Assembly (NCBI GenBank): GCA_012974445.1
Contig: JAAXQG010000178.1
Coordinates: forward strand, 1 to 37,526
DNA from: Desulfuromonadales bacterium
GTDB lineage: Bacteria; Desulfobacterota; Desulfuromonadia; Desulfuromonadales; JAAXQG01
Direction of reading: 5' to 3'
DNA length: 37,526 nt
The notes below the pieces were generated by a model. The model was not told the origin of the DNA. It was given only the letters and a program-made list of their open reading frames with translations, and made no database searches. The first letter of the stretch is position 1. Each line of letters begins with the position of its first letter. The translations under genes and the position numbers were made by a program. Of this stretch, positions 13,793 through 21,788 are shown piece after piece.

Positions 13793-15016
13793 ATGGACAG
13801 CATCAGAGAACTTTACCGCATCGGCCTGGGGCCCAGCTCCAGCCATACCATGGGCCCCCGATTTGCCGCCGAGCGCTTTCTGGAGCGCCAACCGAATGCC
13901 GAGCGCTTCCGCGTCCATCTCTTCGAGAGCATGGGGGCCACGGGCAAGGGGCACCTGACGGACTGGGCCATTGAGCAGGTTCTGGGCAGGGAGCGCACGC
14001 AGATTCTCTGGCGCCCCGAGGAGAAGCTTCCCGGCCACCCCAACGGCCTGATCTTCGAGGCCATAGGCGCCGGGGGAGAGCTTCTCGAGAGCTGGACCGT
14101 CTACAGCATCGGAGGCGGGGCCCTGCGCTGCGAGGGAGCAGAGGATACCCCCGGAAAAAAGATCTACGACCTGCCCGACATGGCCAGCATCATGGCCCGC
14201 TGTGATGACCGCGGCATGACCTACTGGGAATACGTGGAGCAGTGCGAGGGGCCCGAGATATGGGATTTCCTCCAGGAGATCTGGCAGGCTATGGAGCGCT
14301 CCATTGAACAGGGGCTCGATGCCCAGGGGGTCCTGCCGGGCTCCATCGGACTGAGACGCCATGCCTGGAGCTATCTAAACAAGACCAAACTCGCCTCCAG
14401 CGCGATGCAGCAGACAGGGCTGCTGACCGCCTACGCCATGGCCGTCTCGGAGCAGAACGCCGGCGGGGGAACCATCGTCACCGCCCCCACCTGCGGGGCC
14501 TGCGGCATACTGCCCGCCGTGCTCAAGTACCTCAAGCAGAGCCAGGGGCTCAACGAGAAGGCCATCCTGCGCGCCCTGGCCACCGCCGCCCTCTTCGGCA
14601 ACCTGATCAAGCACAACGGCTCCATCTCCGGCGCTGAGGTGGGCTGTCAGGGGGAGGTGGGCTCGGCCTGCGCCATGGCCGCTGCGGCCGCCACCCAGCT
14701 CATGGGCGGAGCCCTTCGCCAGATCGAGTACGCGGCGGAGATGGGCCTGGAGCACCACCTGGGACTCACCTGCGACCCCGTGGACGGCCTGGTGCAGATC
14801 CCCTGCATCGAACGCAACGCCTGCGCCTCCACCCGCGCCGTCGACCTGGCCCAGATGGCTATCCTTTCAGACGGTTCCCACCGCATCAGCTTCGATGAGG
14901 TGATCGCCGTCATGACCCGGACCGGTCATGACCTGCCCAGCCTCTACCGTGAGACCTCCACGGGCGGACTGGCCGTGGCCTACGCGAATCGCAAGGCCTG
15001 CGGGGGCTGTTTTTAG
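13793..15016 (+). CDS. sdaA: L-serine dehydratase (L-serine ammonia-lyase), iron-sulfur type
   Basis: A 407-aa single-chain enzyme that converts L-serine to pyruvate and ammonia with a catalytic [4Fe-4S] cluster. The N-terminal domain opens with the family signature YRIGLGPSSSHTMGP. The C-terminal domain has TAPTCGACGILPAVL, NGSISGAEVGCQGEVGSA and LTCDPVDGLVQIPCIERNA. The three cluster cysteines are Cys285, Cys327 and Cys338, with spacings of 42 and 11 that equal those of the Legionella enzyme as I remember it. The C-terminus ends KACGGCF (Cys403, Cys406); in Legionella a C-terminal Cys occupies the fourth iron site. The chain is shorter than E. coli SdaA (454). AGGAAAGAGG lies upstream of the ATG. 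It is the last gene of the TRAP operon and is followed by a clear terminator. Confidence 0.92.
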   Translation: MDSIRELYRIGLGPSSSHTMGPRFAAERFLERQPNAERFRVHLFESMGATGKGHLTDWAIEQVLGRERTQILWRPEEKLPGHPNGLIFEAIGAGGELLESWTVYSIGGGALRCEGAEDTPGKKIYDLPDMASIMARCDDRGMTYWEYVEQCEGPEIWDFLQEIWQAMERSIEQGLDAQGVLPGSIGLRRHAWSYLNKTKLASSAMQQTGLLTAYAMAVSEQNAGGGTIVTAPTCGACGILPAVLKYLKQSQGLNEKAILRALATAALFGNLIKHNGSISGAEVGCQGEVGSACAMAAAAATQLMGGALRQIEYAAEMGLEHHLGLTCDPVDGLVQIPCIERNACASTRAVDLAQMAILSDGSHRISFDEVIAVMTRTGHDLPSLYRETSTGGLAVAYANRKACGGCF

Positions 15017-15045
15017 AAGCTGATAGACGAAGACCAAAACGATCG

Positions 15046-15082
15046 AAAAACGGGAGAGGACAATGTGCCTCTGCCGTTTTTT
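15046..15082 (+). terminator. Rho-independent terminator of the TRAP-sdaA operon
   Basis: AAAAACGG-g-AGAGG-acaatgtg-CCTCT-g-CCGTTTTTT forms a stem of 8 plus 5 bp with one internal G/G mismatch, an 8-base loop and a terminal run of six T. It begins 30 bases after the sdaA stop. The A-tract on the left arm would also allow weak termination in the other direction. Confidence 0.88.
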
Positions 15083-15187
15083 ATTTATCCGCATCCTAAT
15101 CTGGGCTACCTTCTGCCGGGCTGCCGAACCGGGCCTTGACGCCGCCGGATAATCACAACAAGACAACTGCCGGAGAGCTCAAATACC

Positions 15188-15880
15188 ATGAAACCACAGA
15201 TACTGATCGATACCGCCCCCATCCCCGGGAGCACCGATGAACTCCACCTCCTGGACTGCGGCGACAAGTTCGTCATCAAACTCTCCGATGGCCGCGGCGG
15301 CGAGCTGATGAGCAGCCGCATGCACGGCTCGGAAGATGCGCTGGGAAAGCTGCCCTGCAGGAAGATTGCAGAGCGCAAAGGCGCCCTAGCGCTCATCGGG
15401 GGGCTGGGTATGGGCTTTACCCTGGCGGCGGCCCTGGGGGAGCTTCAGGAGGATGCGCAGCTGGTGGTAGCCGAACTGGTTCCGGGAGTGGTGCGCTGGA
15501 ATCAGGGACCTTTGGGAGAGAAGGCGGGATATCCGCTGGAGGACCCCAGGGCAAGCGTCCACGAGGGGGACGTGATGGAGCTGATGCGAAACAGCGCGGG
15601 GAGCTTCGATGCCATCATGCTGGACGTGGACAACGGCCCCTCGGGTCTGACCCACCTGGACAACAGTCTGCTCTACAACGCCGCAGGAGTGCGCTGCGCC
15701 CTGGATGCGCTTCGCCCGGCAGGGGTACTCGCCTACTGGTCAGCCGGCCCCGATGAGCGCTTCAGCAACCGGCTGCTCGCCATGGGCATCGCCATGGAAG
15801 AGCTGCAAGTCTACGCTCACGGCAAAAAGGGGACGCGGCACACCATCTGGATGGTACGGAAAAACGATGGGAATAAATAG
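15188..15880 (+). CDS. Spermidine-synthase-like (SpeE-fold) SAM-binding protein
   Basis: A 230-aa protein with a Rossmann-type methyltransferase fold related to spermidine synthase. Visible motifs are the nucleotide-binding loop ALIGGLGMGFTLAAAL (about residues 75-90), the acidic strand end VVAELVPGVVRWNQ, GDVMELM, and AIMLDVDNGPSGLTHLDNSLLYN. True aminopropyltransferases normally show a D-[ST]-x-DP-type motif after the fourth strand. Here it is LDVDNGP, and the N-terminal beta-domain is shortened, so polyamine synthesis is not assured. GGAGAG lies about 12 bases before the ATG. It follows the operon terminator, so it should have its own promoter, which I could not define. It is convergent with panP, with 11 bases between. 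Confidence 0.78.
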   Translation: MKPQILIDTAPIPGSTDELHLLDCGDKFVIKLSDGRGGELMSSRMHGSEDALGKLPCRKIAERKGALALIGGLGMGFTLAAALGELQEDAQLVVAELVPGVVRWNQGPLGEKAGYPLEDPRASVHEGDVMELMRNSAGSFDAIMLDVDNGPSGLTHLDNSLLYNAAGVRCALDALRPAGVLAYWSAGPDERFSNRLLAMGIAMEELQVYAHGKKGTRHTIWMVRKNDGNK

Positions 15881-15891
15881 GCGCAGCAGGA

Positions 15892-17538
15892 TCAGGCGGC
15901 GCAGGACAGCAGGAGTCTCAAATCATCCAGCATGGCTGTGATGGCACTGTTTCCGGCAATTTGGCACTGTTCATCGAGGACGGATTCGAGGATTTCCCCG
16001 GTAGTCAGGGGATTGGCCAGCACAGCTCTAAAAACAGTGATGATCTCACCCCGATAGCGCCCGGGGGCCAGCCTTGTCCGGGAGACAAAGGTCTTGCCGT
16101 CTTCGCGCTGACGCTTCTGTATATGCTGGTTGATCTGGTCGAGAATTTCATTGCCCTGCCGCTGGGTCTCCGTATCGGCTGCAGCCATGGCCTGCTGGAG
16201 CCAGGCGGGGTTGTAGCGGTAGGTGAGAATGTTCAGCTCCGGCTCGGTGACCAGCTCAAAATCTTCCCGTGCCTCGACCATATCGGCGAAGAGCCTGGCA
16301 CGCTCAATCCCCTGATCCATCAGCAGCTCGTAACCCTTGCGGCCGATGATGGCAAGCCCCGCGTGAACGAGCATGGCCATGCCGGGGCGAGAGCCCTCGA
16401 GGGTGTGGCTGCCCAGATCCTTGGAACCTTTACGCAGAATGTAGGCGGCGTGATGTTCGATGGAGCTGAGGGTCTCGGGATCCTTAAAGACCACCATGCC
16501 TGCCCCCATGGGAACGTAGAGCTGTTTGTGGGCATCTAAGGTGACCGAGTCGGCCCGTTCGATCCCTTTGAGCAGATGGCGGTGGGTAGCGGAGAAGAGG
16601 GTCGGCCCCCCCCAGGCGGCGTCCACGTGAAAGTGGCAGCCCAGCTCCCCGGCCAGGTCGGCCAGGGCATCTAAGGGATCGACATTACCCGTCTCGGTGG
16701 TGCCGCCTATGCCCACCAGAGAAAGGATGCGGATCCCCTCGCCTTGCAACTCGCTGCAGCGCTCGCGAAGTCGCGGCATGTTGATGCGATTGTTCTCGTC
16801 GATATCCACGCCCACCAGGTTCTCGCGGCCGATTCCCAGCAGGTCTGCGGCCTTGCCCAGAGAATAATGCCCCCGCCGGGAGACCAGTACGGCCAGCCCC
16901 TCGCAGTTCAGATGTTTAAGGGCTTTGAGTAGCCCCTCCTGAGCGATTCCCTTGAAGTCACCCGAGGGGCCGCAGAGCCGGTTGCGGGCGGCCCAGAGCG
17001 CCGTGATGTTGGCCACCGTGCCGCCGGAGCAGAAGGCTCCCAGCGCGTGTTCGCTGTCATGAATCCAGCGATCATAGAAGCTGTCTGTTCCCTCATAAAC
17101 CAGGCGGTGAAGCATGGCGAGCACCTGGCGCTCCATGGGGGTAAAAGCCTTGGAGGTCTCAACCTTGACCAGGTTCTGATTGAGCGCGATCATCACCCTT
17201 GCCAGAGGGAGCATGAAATAGGGGATGGCCGAGGTCATGTGACCGATGAAGCCGGGCGCGGCGGTGTGAACCGACTGGGCCACCAGCTTCTCTTTCATGA
17301 ATTCGGTGTAGTCGGAAACGAAGGTGGGATCTTCGGGGATACGCGAGAGGGAGAAATCCTTCTCGATCTCAACCAGGTCACGCTCCAGAGCCACCACGTG
17401 TTCCTGGAGAAAACCCCGAACATCGCCGGAAATAGCCTGATCGATACGCCCCAGGGTGGAATCGGGGGCTTCGGGCACGGTGAAAACCCGATAGAGGCTC
17501 TCAAGGTTGGCCTTGGCGAATGCTCTTAAGGGACTCAT
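15892..17538 (-). CDS. panP: PLP-dependent aspartate 1-decarboxylase (PanP type)
   Basis: A 548-aa group II pyridoxal-phosphate decarboxylase. Its sequence matches my memory of the putative PLP-dependent aspartate 1-decarboxylases (TIGR03799 group, Vibrio PanP), which make beta-alanine for pantothenate in organisms without PanD. Family stretches are LESLYRVFTVPEAPDSTLGRIDQ, APGFIGHMTSAIPYFML and ALGAFCSGGTVANITALWAARN. The PLP site includes HVDAAWGGP (Asp for the pyridine N) and the Schiff-base Lys in SVTLDAHKQLYVPMG. The track ORF starts at 17658. I prefer ATG 17538 (MSPLRAFAKANLESL), which gives the family length. The start is overlain by a palindrome (17543-17556). Beta-alanine formation is inferred; glutamate or another acidic amino acid is possible. 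Confidence 0.85.
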   Translation of the reverse strand: MSPLRAFAKANLESLYRVFTVPEAPDSTLGRIDQAISGDVRGFLQEHVVALERDLVEIEKDFSLSRIPEDPTFVSDYTEFMKEKLVAQSVHTAAPGFIGHMTSAIPYFMLPLARVMIALNQNLVKVETSKAFTPMERQVLAMLHRLVYEGTDSFYDRWIHDSEHALGAFCSGGTVANITALWAARNRLCGPSGDFKGIAQEGLLKALKHLNCEGLAVLVSRRGHYSLGKAADLLGIGRENLVGVDIDENNRINMPRLRERCSELQGEGIRILSLVGIGGTTETGNVDPLDALADLAGELGCHFHVDAAWGGPTLFSATHRHLLKGIERADSVTLDAHKQLYVPMGAGMVVFKDPETLSSIEHHAAYILRKGSKDLGSHTLEGSRPGMAMLVHAGLAIIGRKGYELLMDQGIERARLFADMVEAREDFELVTEPELNILTYRYNPAWLQQAMAAADTETQRQGNEILDQINQHIQKRQREDGKTFVSRTRLAPGRYRGEIITVFRAVLANPLTTGEILESVLDEQCQIAGNSAITAMLDDLRLLLSCAA

Positions 17539-17542
17539 CGAA

Positions 17543-17556
17543 AAAAGGGCCCTTTT
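17543..17556. repeat. 14-bp perfect palindrome before the panP start
   Basis: AAAAGGGCCCTTTT lies 4 bases upstream of the chosen panP ATG on the minus strand. It contains the only Shine-Dalgarno-like AAGGG. In RNA it could hide that site, or it could be an operator; with no loop bases it would form only a short, strained hairpin. Confidence 0.4.
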
Positions 17557-17665
17557 CCGGGGCGAAGGGTTGAGATCAATGGTCTTTTTTGCGCCCTGTC
17601 GCAGCGCGCGAAAAGCCGACTTCCTCGTATACAGCCCCCCTCCCCCGCTGTCAAACAAAAATCCC

Positions 17666-18307
17666 TCAAAGGGCCCCGGGCAGGGCGGCCTTGACCAGAG
17701 GGAGAATCCCCTCCACGATCACCGCAACCCCGTGAGCCGTGGGATGCAGGCCGTCTGGCTGGTTCAGTTCCGGGTAGCCGGCAACCCCTTCAAGAAAAAA
17801 GGGATAGAGTGCGACCCCATACTTTTTAGCCAAATGAGGGAATATGGCGTCAAAGGATCTGTGATATTCTGCCCCAAGATTACGCGGGGCCAACATGCCG
17901 ACCAGCAGTACGGGAACCTTCAGCTCCCCGAGGCGCATGAGCATGGCATCAAGGTTCTCCTGCGCCTGCTCAGGGGGCAGCGCCCGCAAGGCGTCATTGG
18001 CTCCGAGCGAGAGTATCACCAGGTCGGGATCCGTCGCCAGACTCCAGTCGAGCCGGGCGCGCCCTCCGGCGGTGGTATCACCGGAAACCCCGGCGTTGTC
18101 GACCCGGACATTGTATCCCTGGGCCTGAAGGGCCCGCTCCAGCTGGGCGGGGAAGCTCTGGGAAGGATCAAGGCCATACCCGGCGGTGAGGCTGTCGCCT
18201 AAAGCCAGAATACGCAGGCTCTCTTGCCCCCCGCCGGAGACGGTTCCCGGCAGGACGAGCAACAACCCTAAAAATACAACAGGAGCCAGAATGAAGGACC
18301 TGATCAT
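17666..18307 (-). CDS. tesA: SGNH-hydrolase, arylesterase / lysophospholipase / thioesterase I (TesA-like)
   Basis: A 213-aa exported SGNH (GDSL) hydrolase. A signal peptide is seen at residues 1-26 ([27 protein letters not shown]). The catalytic blocks follow in order: GDSLTAGYGL (Ser nucleophile), VSGDTTAGG (oxyanion Gly), LSLGANDALR (Asn) and DGLHPTAHG (Asp-His). This fits periplasmic E. coli TesA, which hydrolyses acyl-CoA and lysophospholipid esters. The track start at 18487 runs into the divergent ybbA gene. ATG 18307 has GGGAGA at about 6 bases and gives a correct signal peptide. It still overlaps the ybbA 5' end by 17 bases. The tesA/ybbA/ybbP arrangement is the same as in E. coli. 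It lies 127 bases upstream of panP on the same strand. Confidence 0.92.
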   Translation of the reverse strand: MIRSFILAPVVFLGLLLVLPGTVSGGGQESLRILALGDSLTAGYGLDPSQSFPAQLERALQAQGYNVRVDNAGVSGDTTAGGRARLDWSLATDPDLVILSLGANDALRALPPEQAQENLDAMLMRLGELKVPVLLVGMLAPRNLGAEYHRSFDAIFPHLAKKYGVALYPFFLEGVAGYPELNQPDGLHPTAHGVAVIVEGILPLVKAALPGAL

Positions 18308-18980
18308 CGATATCTCCCAACTTGAACTGAGTCTCGTGGGCGGCGCAGGCCCCGTAAACATCCTACAGGGTATGGACCTCCAAGTACAGAGAGGCGAGAC
18401 GCTGAGCATCCTGGGCCCCTCGGGGGCGGGCAAAACCACACTGCTCATGGCCTTAGCGGGGCTGGAGCGACCGAGTGCAGGCAGCATCCGGGTATCCGAC
18501 TACGATCTGAGCTGCCTGGACGAGGACGCCCTTGCTCGCTTTCGCCGGGAGCATGTGGGGATTATCTTCCAGTCCTTCCATCTGATTCCCACCATGACGG
18601 CCCTGGAAAACGCGGCCCTGCCGCTGGAATTCGCAGGCGAACTTGATGCCCTGGATCGGGCCCAAGCGGCTCTGGAGGCTACGGGGCTGGGCCAACGCCT
18701 GGGACACTTCCCCTCCCAGCTCTCCGGCGGGGAGCAGCAGCGGGTGGCTATCGCCCGGGCCATCGTAGCGCGCCCCAGCCTGATTCTGGCCGACGAACCC
18801 ACGGGGAACCTCGACCGGGACACGGGGGGCAGGGTGATGGATCTGCTCTTCGGCCTGCAGCAGGAGCTGGGCACCACCCTGGTGCTGGTCACTCATGACG
18901 AGGCTCTGGCCAGACGCTGCGAGCGGTCCCTGAGCATGATCGATGGCCGCTTCGCCACGGCCGCCGGAGTGCCATCATGA
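18291..18980 (+). CDS. ybbA: ABC transporter ATP-binding protein (YbbA-like, LolD/MacB family)
   Basis: A 229-aa ATPase of the LolD/MacB/FtsE group that powers type VII (mechanotransmission) ABC systems. Motifs: Walker [15 protein letters not shown] (about residues 44-57), Q-loop [15 protein letters not shown], signature [16 protein letters not shown], Walker [13 protein letters not shown], and switch His VTHDEAL. The chosen ATG at 18291 has AGGAG 5 bases upstream; the track start at 18186 is inside tesA on the other strand. Its stop overlaps the permease start by 4 bases (ATGA), so the two are translationally coupled. The substrate of YbbA/YbbP is not established; the linkage to tesA suggests a role at the envelope. 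Confidence 0.93.
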   Translation: MKDLIIDISQLELSLVGGAGPVNILQGMDLQVQRGETLSILGPSGAGKTTLLMALAGLERPSAGSIRVSDYDLSCLDEDALARFRREHVGIIFQSFHLIPTMTALENAALPLEFAGELDALDRAQAALEATGLGQRLGHFPSQLSGGEQQRVAIARAIVARPSLILADEPTGNLDRDTGGRVMDLLFGLQQELGTTLVLVTHDEALARRCERSLSMIDGRFATAAGVPS

Positions 18981-21499
18981 CCCCCCATGCTTTTTCGATG
19001 GTCCTGAGACTGGTGCGACGGGAGCTGCGCAGCGGGCTCAAGGGCTTTGGTGTCTTCCTGCTCTGTCTCTTTCTCGGGGTCTTCGCCATCAGCGCGACTA
19101 AAAGTTTCACCGCCGCAGCAAGGGGCGGCCTGCTGGCCGACGCCAGCGCCCTGCTGGGAGGAGATCTGGAAATCCGGGTGGCTCACCGGGTGCTTGCGCC
19201 ACAGCAGCGCGAAAAGATCGCCTCTTTCGGAGAGCTCTCCGAAGTGGCCGAACTGCGCACCATGGCAGGCAGCCGCCAGGGGAATCGGACGCTGGTCGAG
19301 CTCAAGGCCGTGGCGCCCCCCTACCCCCTCTACGGCGCCCTGGTAGCCGAGCCCCCCCTGCCCGCAGAAGAAGCGCTGGCAACTCGGGGAGAACATTTCG
19401 GCGCCCTGGTGGAGCAGTCGCTGCTGGTGCGACTGGAGCTTGCCATCGGCGACCTGCTGCAGGTGGGCGATGCACTGCTGGAGATCCGGGGCGTGCTCCG
19501 GGTGGAGCCGGATCGCAGCATTCGCGGATTCAATCTGGGCCCCCGGCTCATGGTCAGCGTCGAGGCGCTGGAGGCCACCGGCCTGATTCAGCCCGGAAGC
19601 CTGATCAACTACAGATACCGGCTGCGGCTGGCCGATCGCACCCAGGCAGGCGCCGTCAAGGAGCAGCTTCAGCAGGCCTTTCCCCGGGTCGGCTGGCGTA
19701 TCACCACCTGGGAGAAGGCCAATCCCCGGGTGCGGTTTTTCCTGGACCGCATGGACACAAACCTGAGTCTTATCGGGCTCTGCGCCCTGCTCATCGGCGG
19801 ACTCGGCATCGCCGGCGCAGTACGGGGATACCTCACCGAGCGCCTGCCCCACATCGCCGCCATGAAAGCCATGGGAGCGCCCCGGGGGCTCATCTTCACC
19901 GCCTACCTCTGCCAGATCCTGCTGCTGGGGCTCCTTGGAACGGCGCTGGGGCTTGCGGCCGGAGCCTCGACTCCTTTCGTTGCCGCAAAACTGCTCGCAG
20001 GGCACTTCCCCATCCCCCTGGCTCCGGCCCTGGAGCCTGCCGCACTCTTGACGGCCGCCCTCTTCGGGCTGTTGATCGTGCTCATCTTCTCCCTGAAGGA
20101 GCTGGGAGCGGCCTGCAGGGTGGAAACGAGCGTGCTTTTCCGGGGCTACATCGAACGCCCCGGCTCCGTGGGCAGGGCTGTCTGGCTGGCCATGGCCGCC
20201 CTGACCTGTGCCCTGGTCGCCCTGGCCCTGATCAGCAGCGAAGACAAGAAAATGGCTGCCGGATTCGTCCTTGGCGCTTCCTTGTGCTTCATGCTATTTC
20301 GCCTGCTCAGTGTTGTGATAATCCGACTCGCCAGAGCGCTGCCTCGCCCGGCCAATCCCCGGTTGCGTCTTGCCCTGAGCAACATTCACCGCCCGGGCAG
20401 CCCGGCCTCCAGCGTCCTCTTCGCCCTGGGGCTGGGTCTCACCTCCCTGGTCTGCATCGCTCTGGTACAGGCAAATCTGCAGGACATGGTGCGCAAGACG
20501 GTGCCGAAACAGGCTCCAACCTTCTTCTTCCTGGATATTCAGCCCCATCAGATGGAGGCGCTGGAGCACACATTGGCACAAAGCTCAGACGCAGCGCCTG
20601 TCCAGCGCTACCCGACCCTGAGAGGGAGAATCATCGGCATCAACAATGTTCCCGTGGAACAGGCCGAAATCGGACGCGACGTGCGCTGGGCCGTGCGGGG
20701 GGACCGTTTCCTGAGTTACGCCTCGCTTATGCCCTCAGGAACCAAACTGGTTGAAGGGCAGTGGTGGGACGCGGATTACCGCGGCCCCGCCCTGCTCTCG
20801 CTCACCAGCGACCTGGCCAGGGGATTCGGCGTCGGCATCGGCGACAGCCTCAAAATCAACGTACTGGGGCGCGAGGTCACCGCCGAGATCGCCAACCTGC
20901 GGGAGGTAGACTGGTCGAGTCTGCAGCTCAACTTTGCCCTGCTGCTCTCCCCCGGCGTCCTGGAGGGGGCACCTCAAACCTGGATCGCCACCATCGAGCT
21001 GCCGCAGCACAGCGAAGAAGCGGTCTATCGCGCGGTAACCGGCAACTTCCCCAACGTCTCCACCATCAGCATCCGCGAGGTGCTGCAAAACGTCTCCCGC
21101 ACCATGGACCGCATCGGGGGAGCCTTCAGCGCCATGGCGACCCTGGCGCTGCTCTCCGGATTCCTGGTACTGGCTGGCGCAGTCAGCGCCGATCAGCACC
21201 GCAGGATTCAGGATGCGGTGATCTTCAAGGTCTGCGGAGCCACCAGTCGGGACTGCCTGCTGGCCTTCGCCTTCGAATTTTGCCTGCTGGGATTTTTTGC
21301 GGGACTGGTCGCCGCCCTGGCGGGAACCCTGGCCGCGCTGGGAATACTCAAGGGGCCCATGGATGTAGGCTTCTCCCTGCATCCGGAGGTGATTTTGACG
21401 ACGCTGCTTGCTGGGATCTCAGTAACGCTGCTGCTGGGGCTGACGGGAACCTGGAAGGCGCTGAGAAAGAAACCGGCGGAGTTCCTGCGCAATCAGTAA
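18977..21499 (+). CDS. ybbP: ABC transporter permease, FtsX-domain (YbbP-like)
   Basis: An 840-aa permease, the expected size for YbbP-type proteins (about 800). It has an N-terminal membrane segment (about residues 22-40, GFGVFLLCLFLGVFAISATKSF), a large periplasmic domain (about 45-260), three membrane segments with an FtsX-type core (about 262-370), a middle pair (about 395-450), a second periplasmic region and a C-terminal FtsX core (about 715-830; ALLSGFLVLAGAVSADQHRRIQDAVIFKVCGATSRD). Two FtsX repeats and ten segments fit the YbbP/COG3127 plan. The ATG overlaps the ybbA stop. No clear terminator follows; the next 289 bases hold dispersed-type repeats. Confidence 0.93.
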   Translation: MTPHAFSMVLRLVRRELRSGLKGFGVFLLCLFLGVFAISATKSFTAAARGGLLADASALLGGDLEIRVAHRVLAPQQREKIASFGELSEVAELRTMAGSRQGNRTLVELKAVAPPYPLYGALVAEPPLPAEEALATRGEHFGALVEQSLLVRLELAIGDLLQVGDALLEIRGVLRVEPDRSIRGFNLGPRLMVSVEALEATGLIQPGSLINYRYRLRLADRTQAGAVKEQLQQAFPRVGWRITTWEKANPRVRFFLDRMDTNLSLIGLCALLIGGLGIAGAVRGYLTERLPHIAAMKAMGAPRGLIFTAYLCQILLLGLLGTALGLAAGASTPFVAAKLLAGHFPIPLAPALEPAALLTAALFGLLIVLIFSLKELGAACRVETSVLFRGYIERPGSVGRAVWLAMAALTCALVALALISSEDKKMAAGFVLGASLCFMLFRLLSVVIIRLARALPRPANPRLRLALSNIHRPGSPASSVLFALGLGLTSLVCIALVQANLQDMVRKTVPKQAPTFFFLDIQPHQMEALEHTLAQSSDAAPVQRYPTLRGRIIGINNVPVEQAEIGRDVRWAVRGDRFLSYASLMPSGTKLVEGQWWDADYRGPALLSLTSDLARGFGVGIGDSLKINVLGREVTAEIANLREVDWSSLQLNFALLLSPGVLEGAPQTWIATIELPQHSEEAVYRAVTGNFPNVSTISIREVLQNVSRTMDRIGGAFSAMATLALLSGFLVLAGAVSADQHRRIQDAVIFKVCGATSRDCLLAFAFEFCLLGFFAGLVAALAGTLAALGILKGPMDVGFSLHPEVILTTLLAGISVTLLLGLTGTWKALRKKPAEFLRNQ

Positions 21500-21652
21500 G
21501 GTAAGGCTGGCTTTTGATTTCTCTGCGTCTCTCTCGTCTCTGCGCGATACCAGGCTTGACAGGTCTTGAAGAATCAACAGAGGGATAGGCTTCTCACGCC
21601 CCTTCGCTTCACTGCCTTGAGACGCAAAGTAAGATATTCAAAGGGCATATTC

Positions 21653-21744
21653 ACAGGGATAAATGGGATGAACAAGATATGAGATCAAAGGCAGTCAGCC
21701 CAATGTTTAACCGACCCTATCCCCTTCATTCCCTTCATCCCTGT
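21653..21744. repeat. Imperfect 29-bp inverted repeat of dispersed-repeat type
   Basis: The left arm is ACAGGGATAAATGGGATGAA... (21653-21681). The right arm (21716-21744), read on the minus strand, is ACAGGGATGAAGGGAATGAA.... About 21 of 29 positions agree, enclosing a 34-base spacer. Sequences of this wording occur as scattered intergenic repeats in many bacteria. The flank also has ctctgcgtctctctcgtctctgcg (21520-21543) and gagacgcaaag (21620-21630), another widespread repeat wording. The rest of the 289-base gap (21500-21788) shows no gene. Confidence 0.55.
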
Positions 21745-21788
21745 AAAATATTTTTATCCTTGGGGCTTTTTTTCGGGATTGGCGGATC

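Noticed and set aside
15063-15152. 29-aa ORF starting in the loop of the sdaA terminator (MCLCRFLFIRILIW...)
   Set aside because: It has GGAGAGG just upstream and a hydrophobic start, but the ATG lies inside the terminator hairpin and the purines are the stem arm, so a chance ORF is more likely.
18893-20005. 370-aa minus-strand ORF
   Set aside because: Antisense to ybbP; composition of a shadow frame, no ribosome site or family match.
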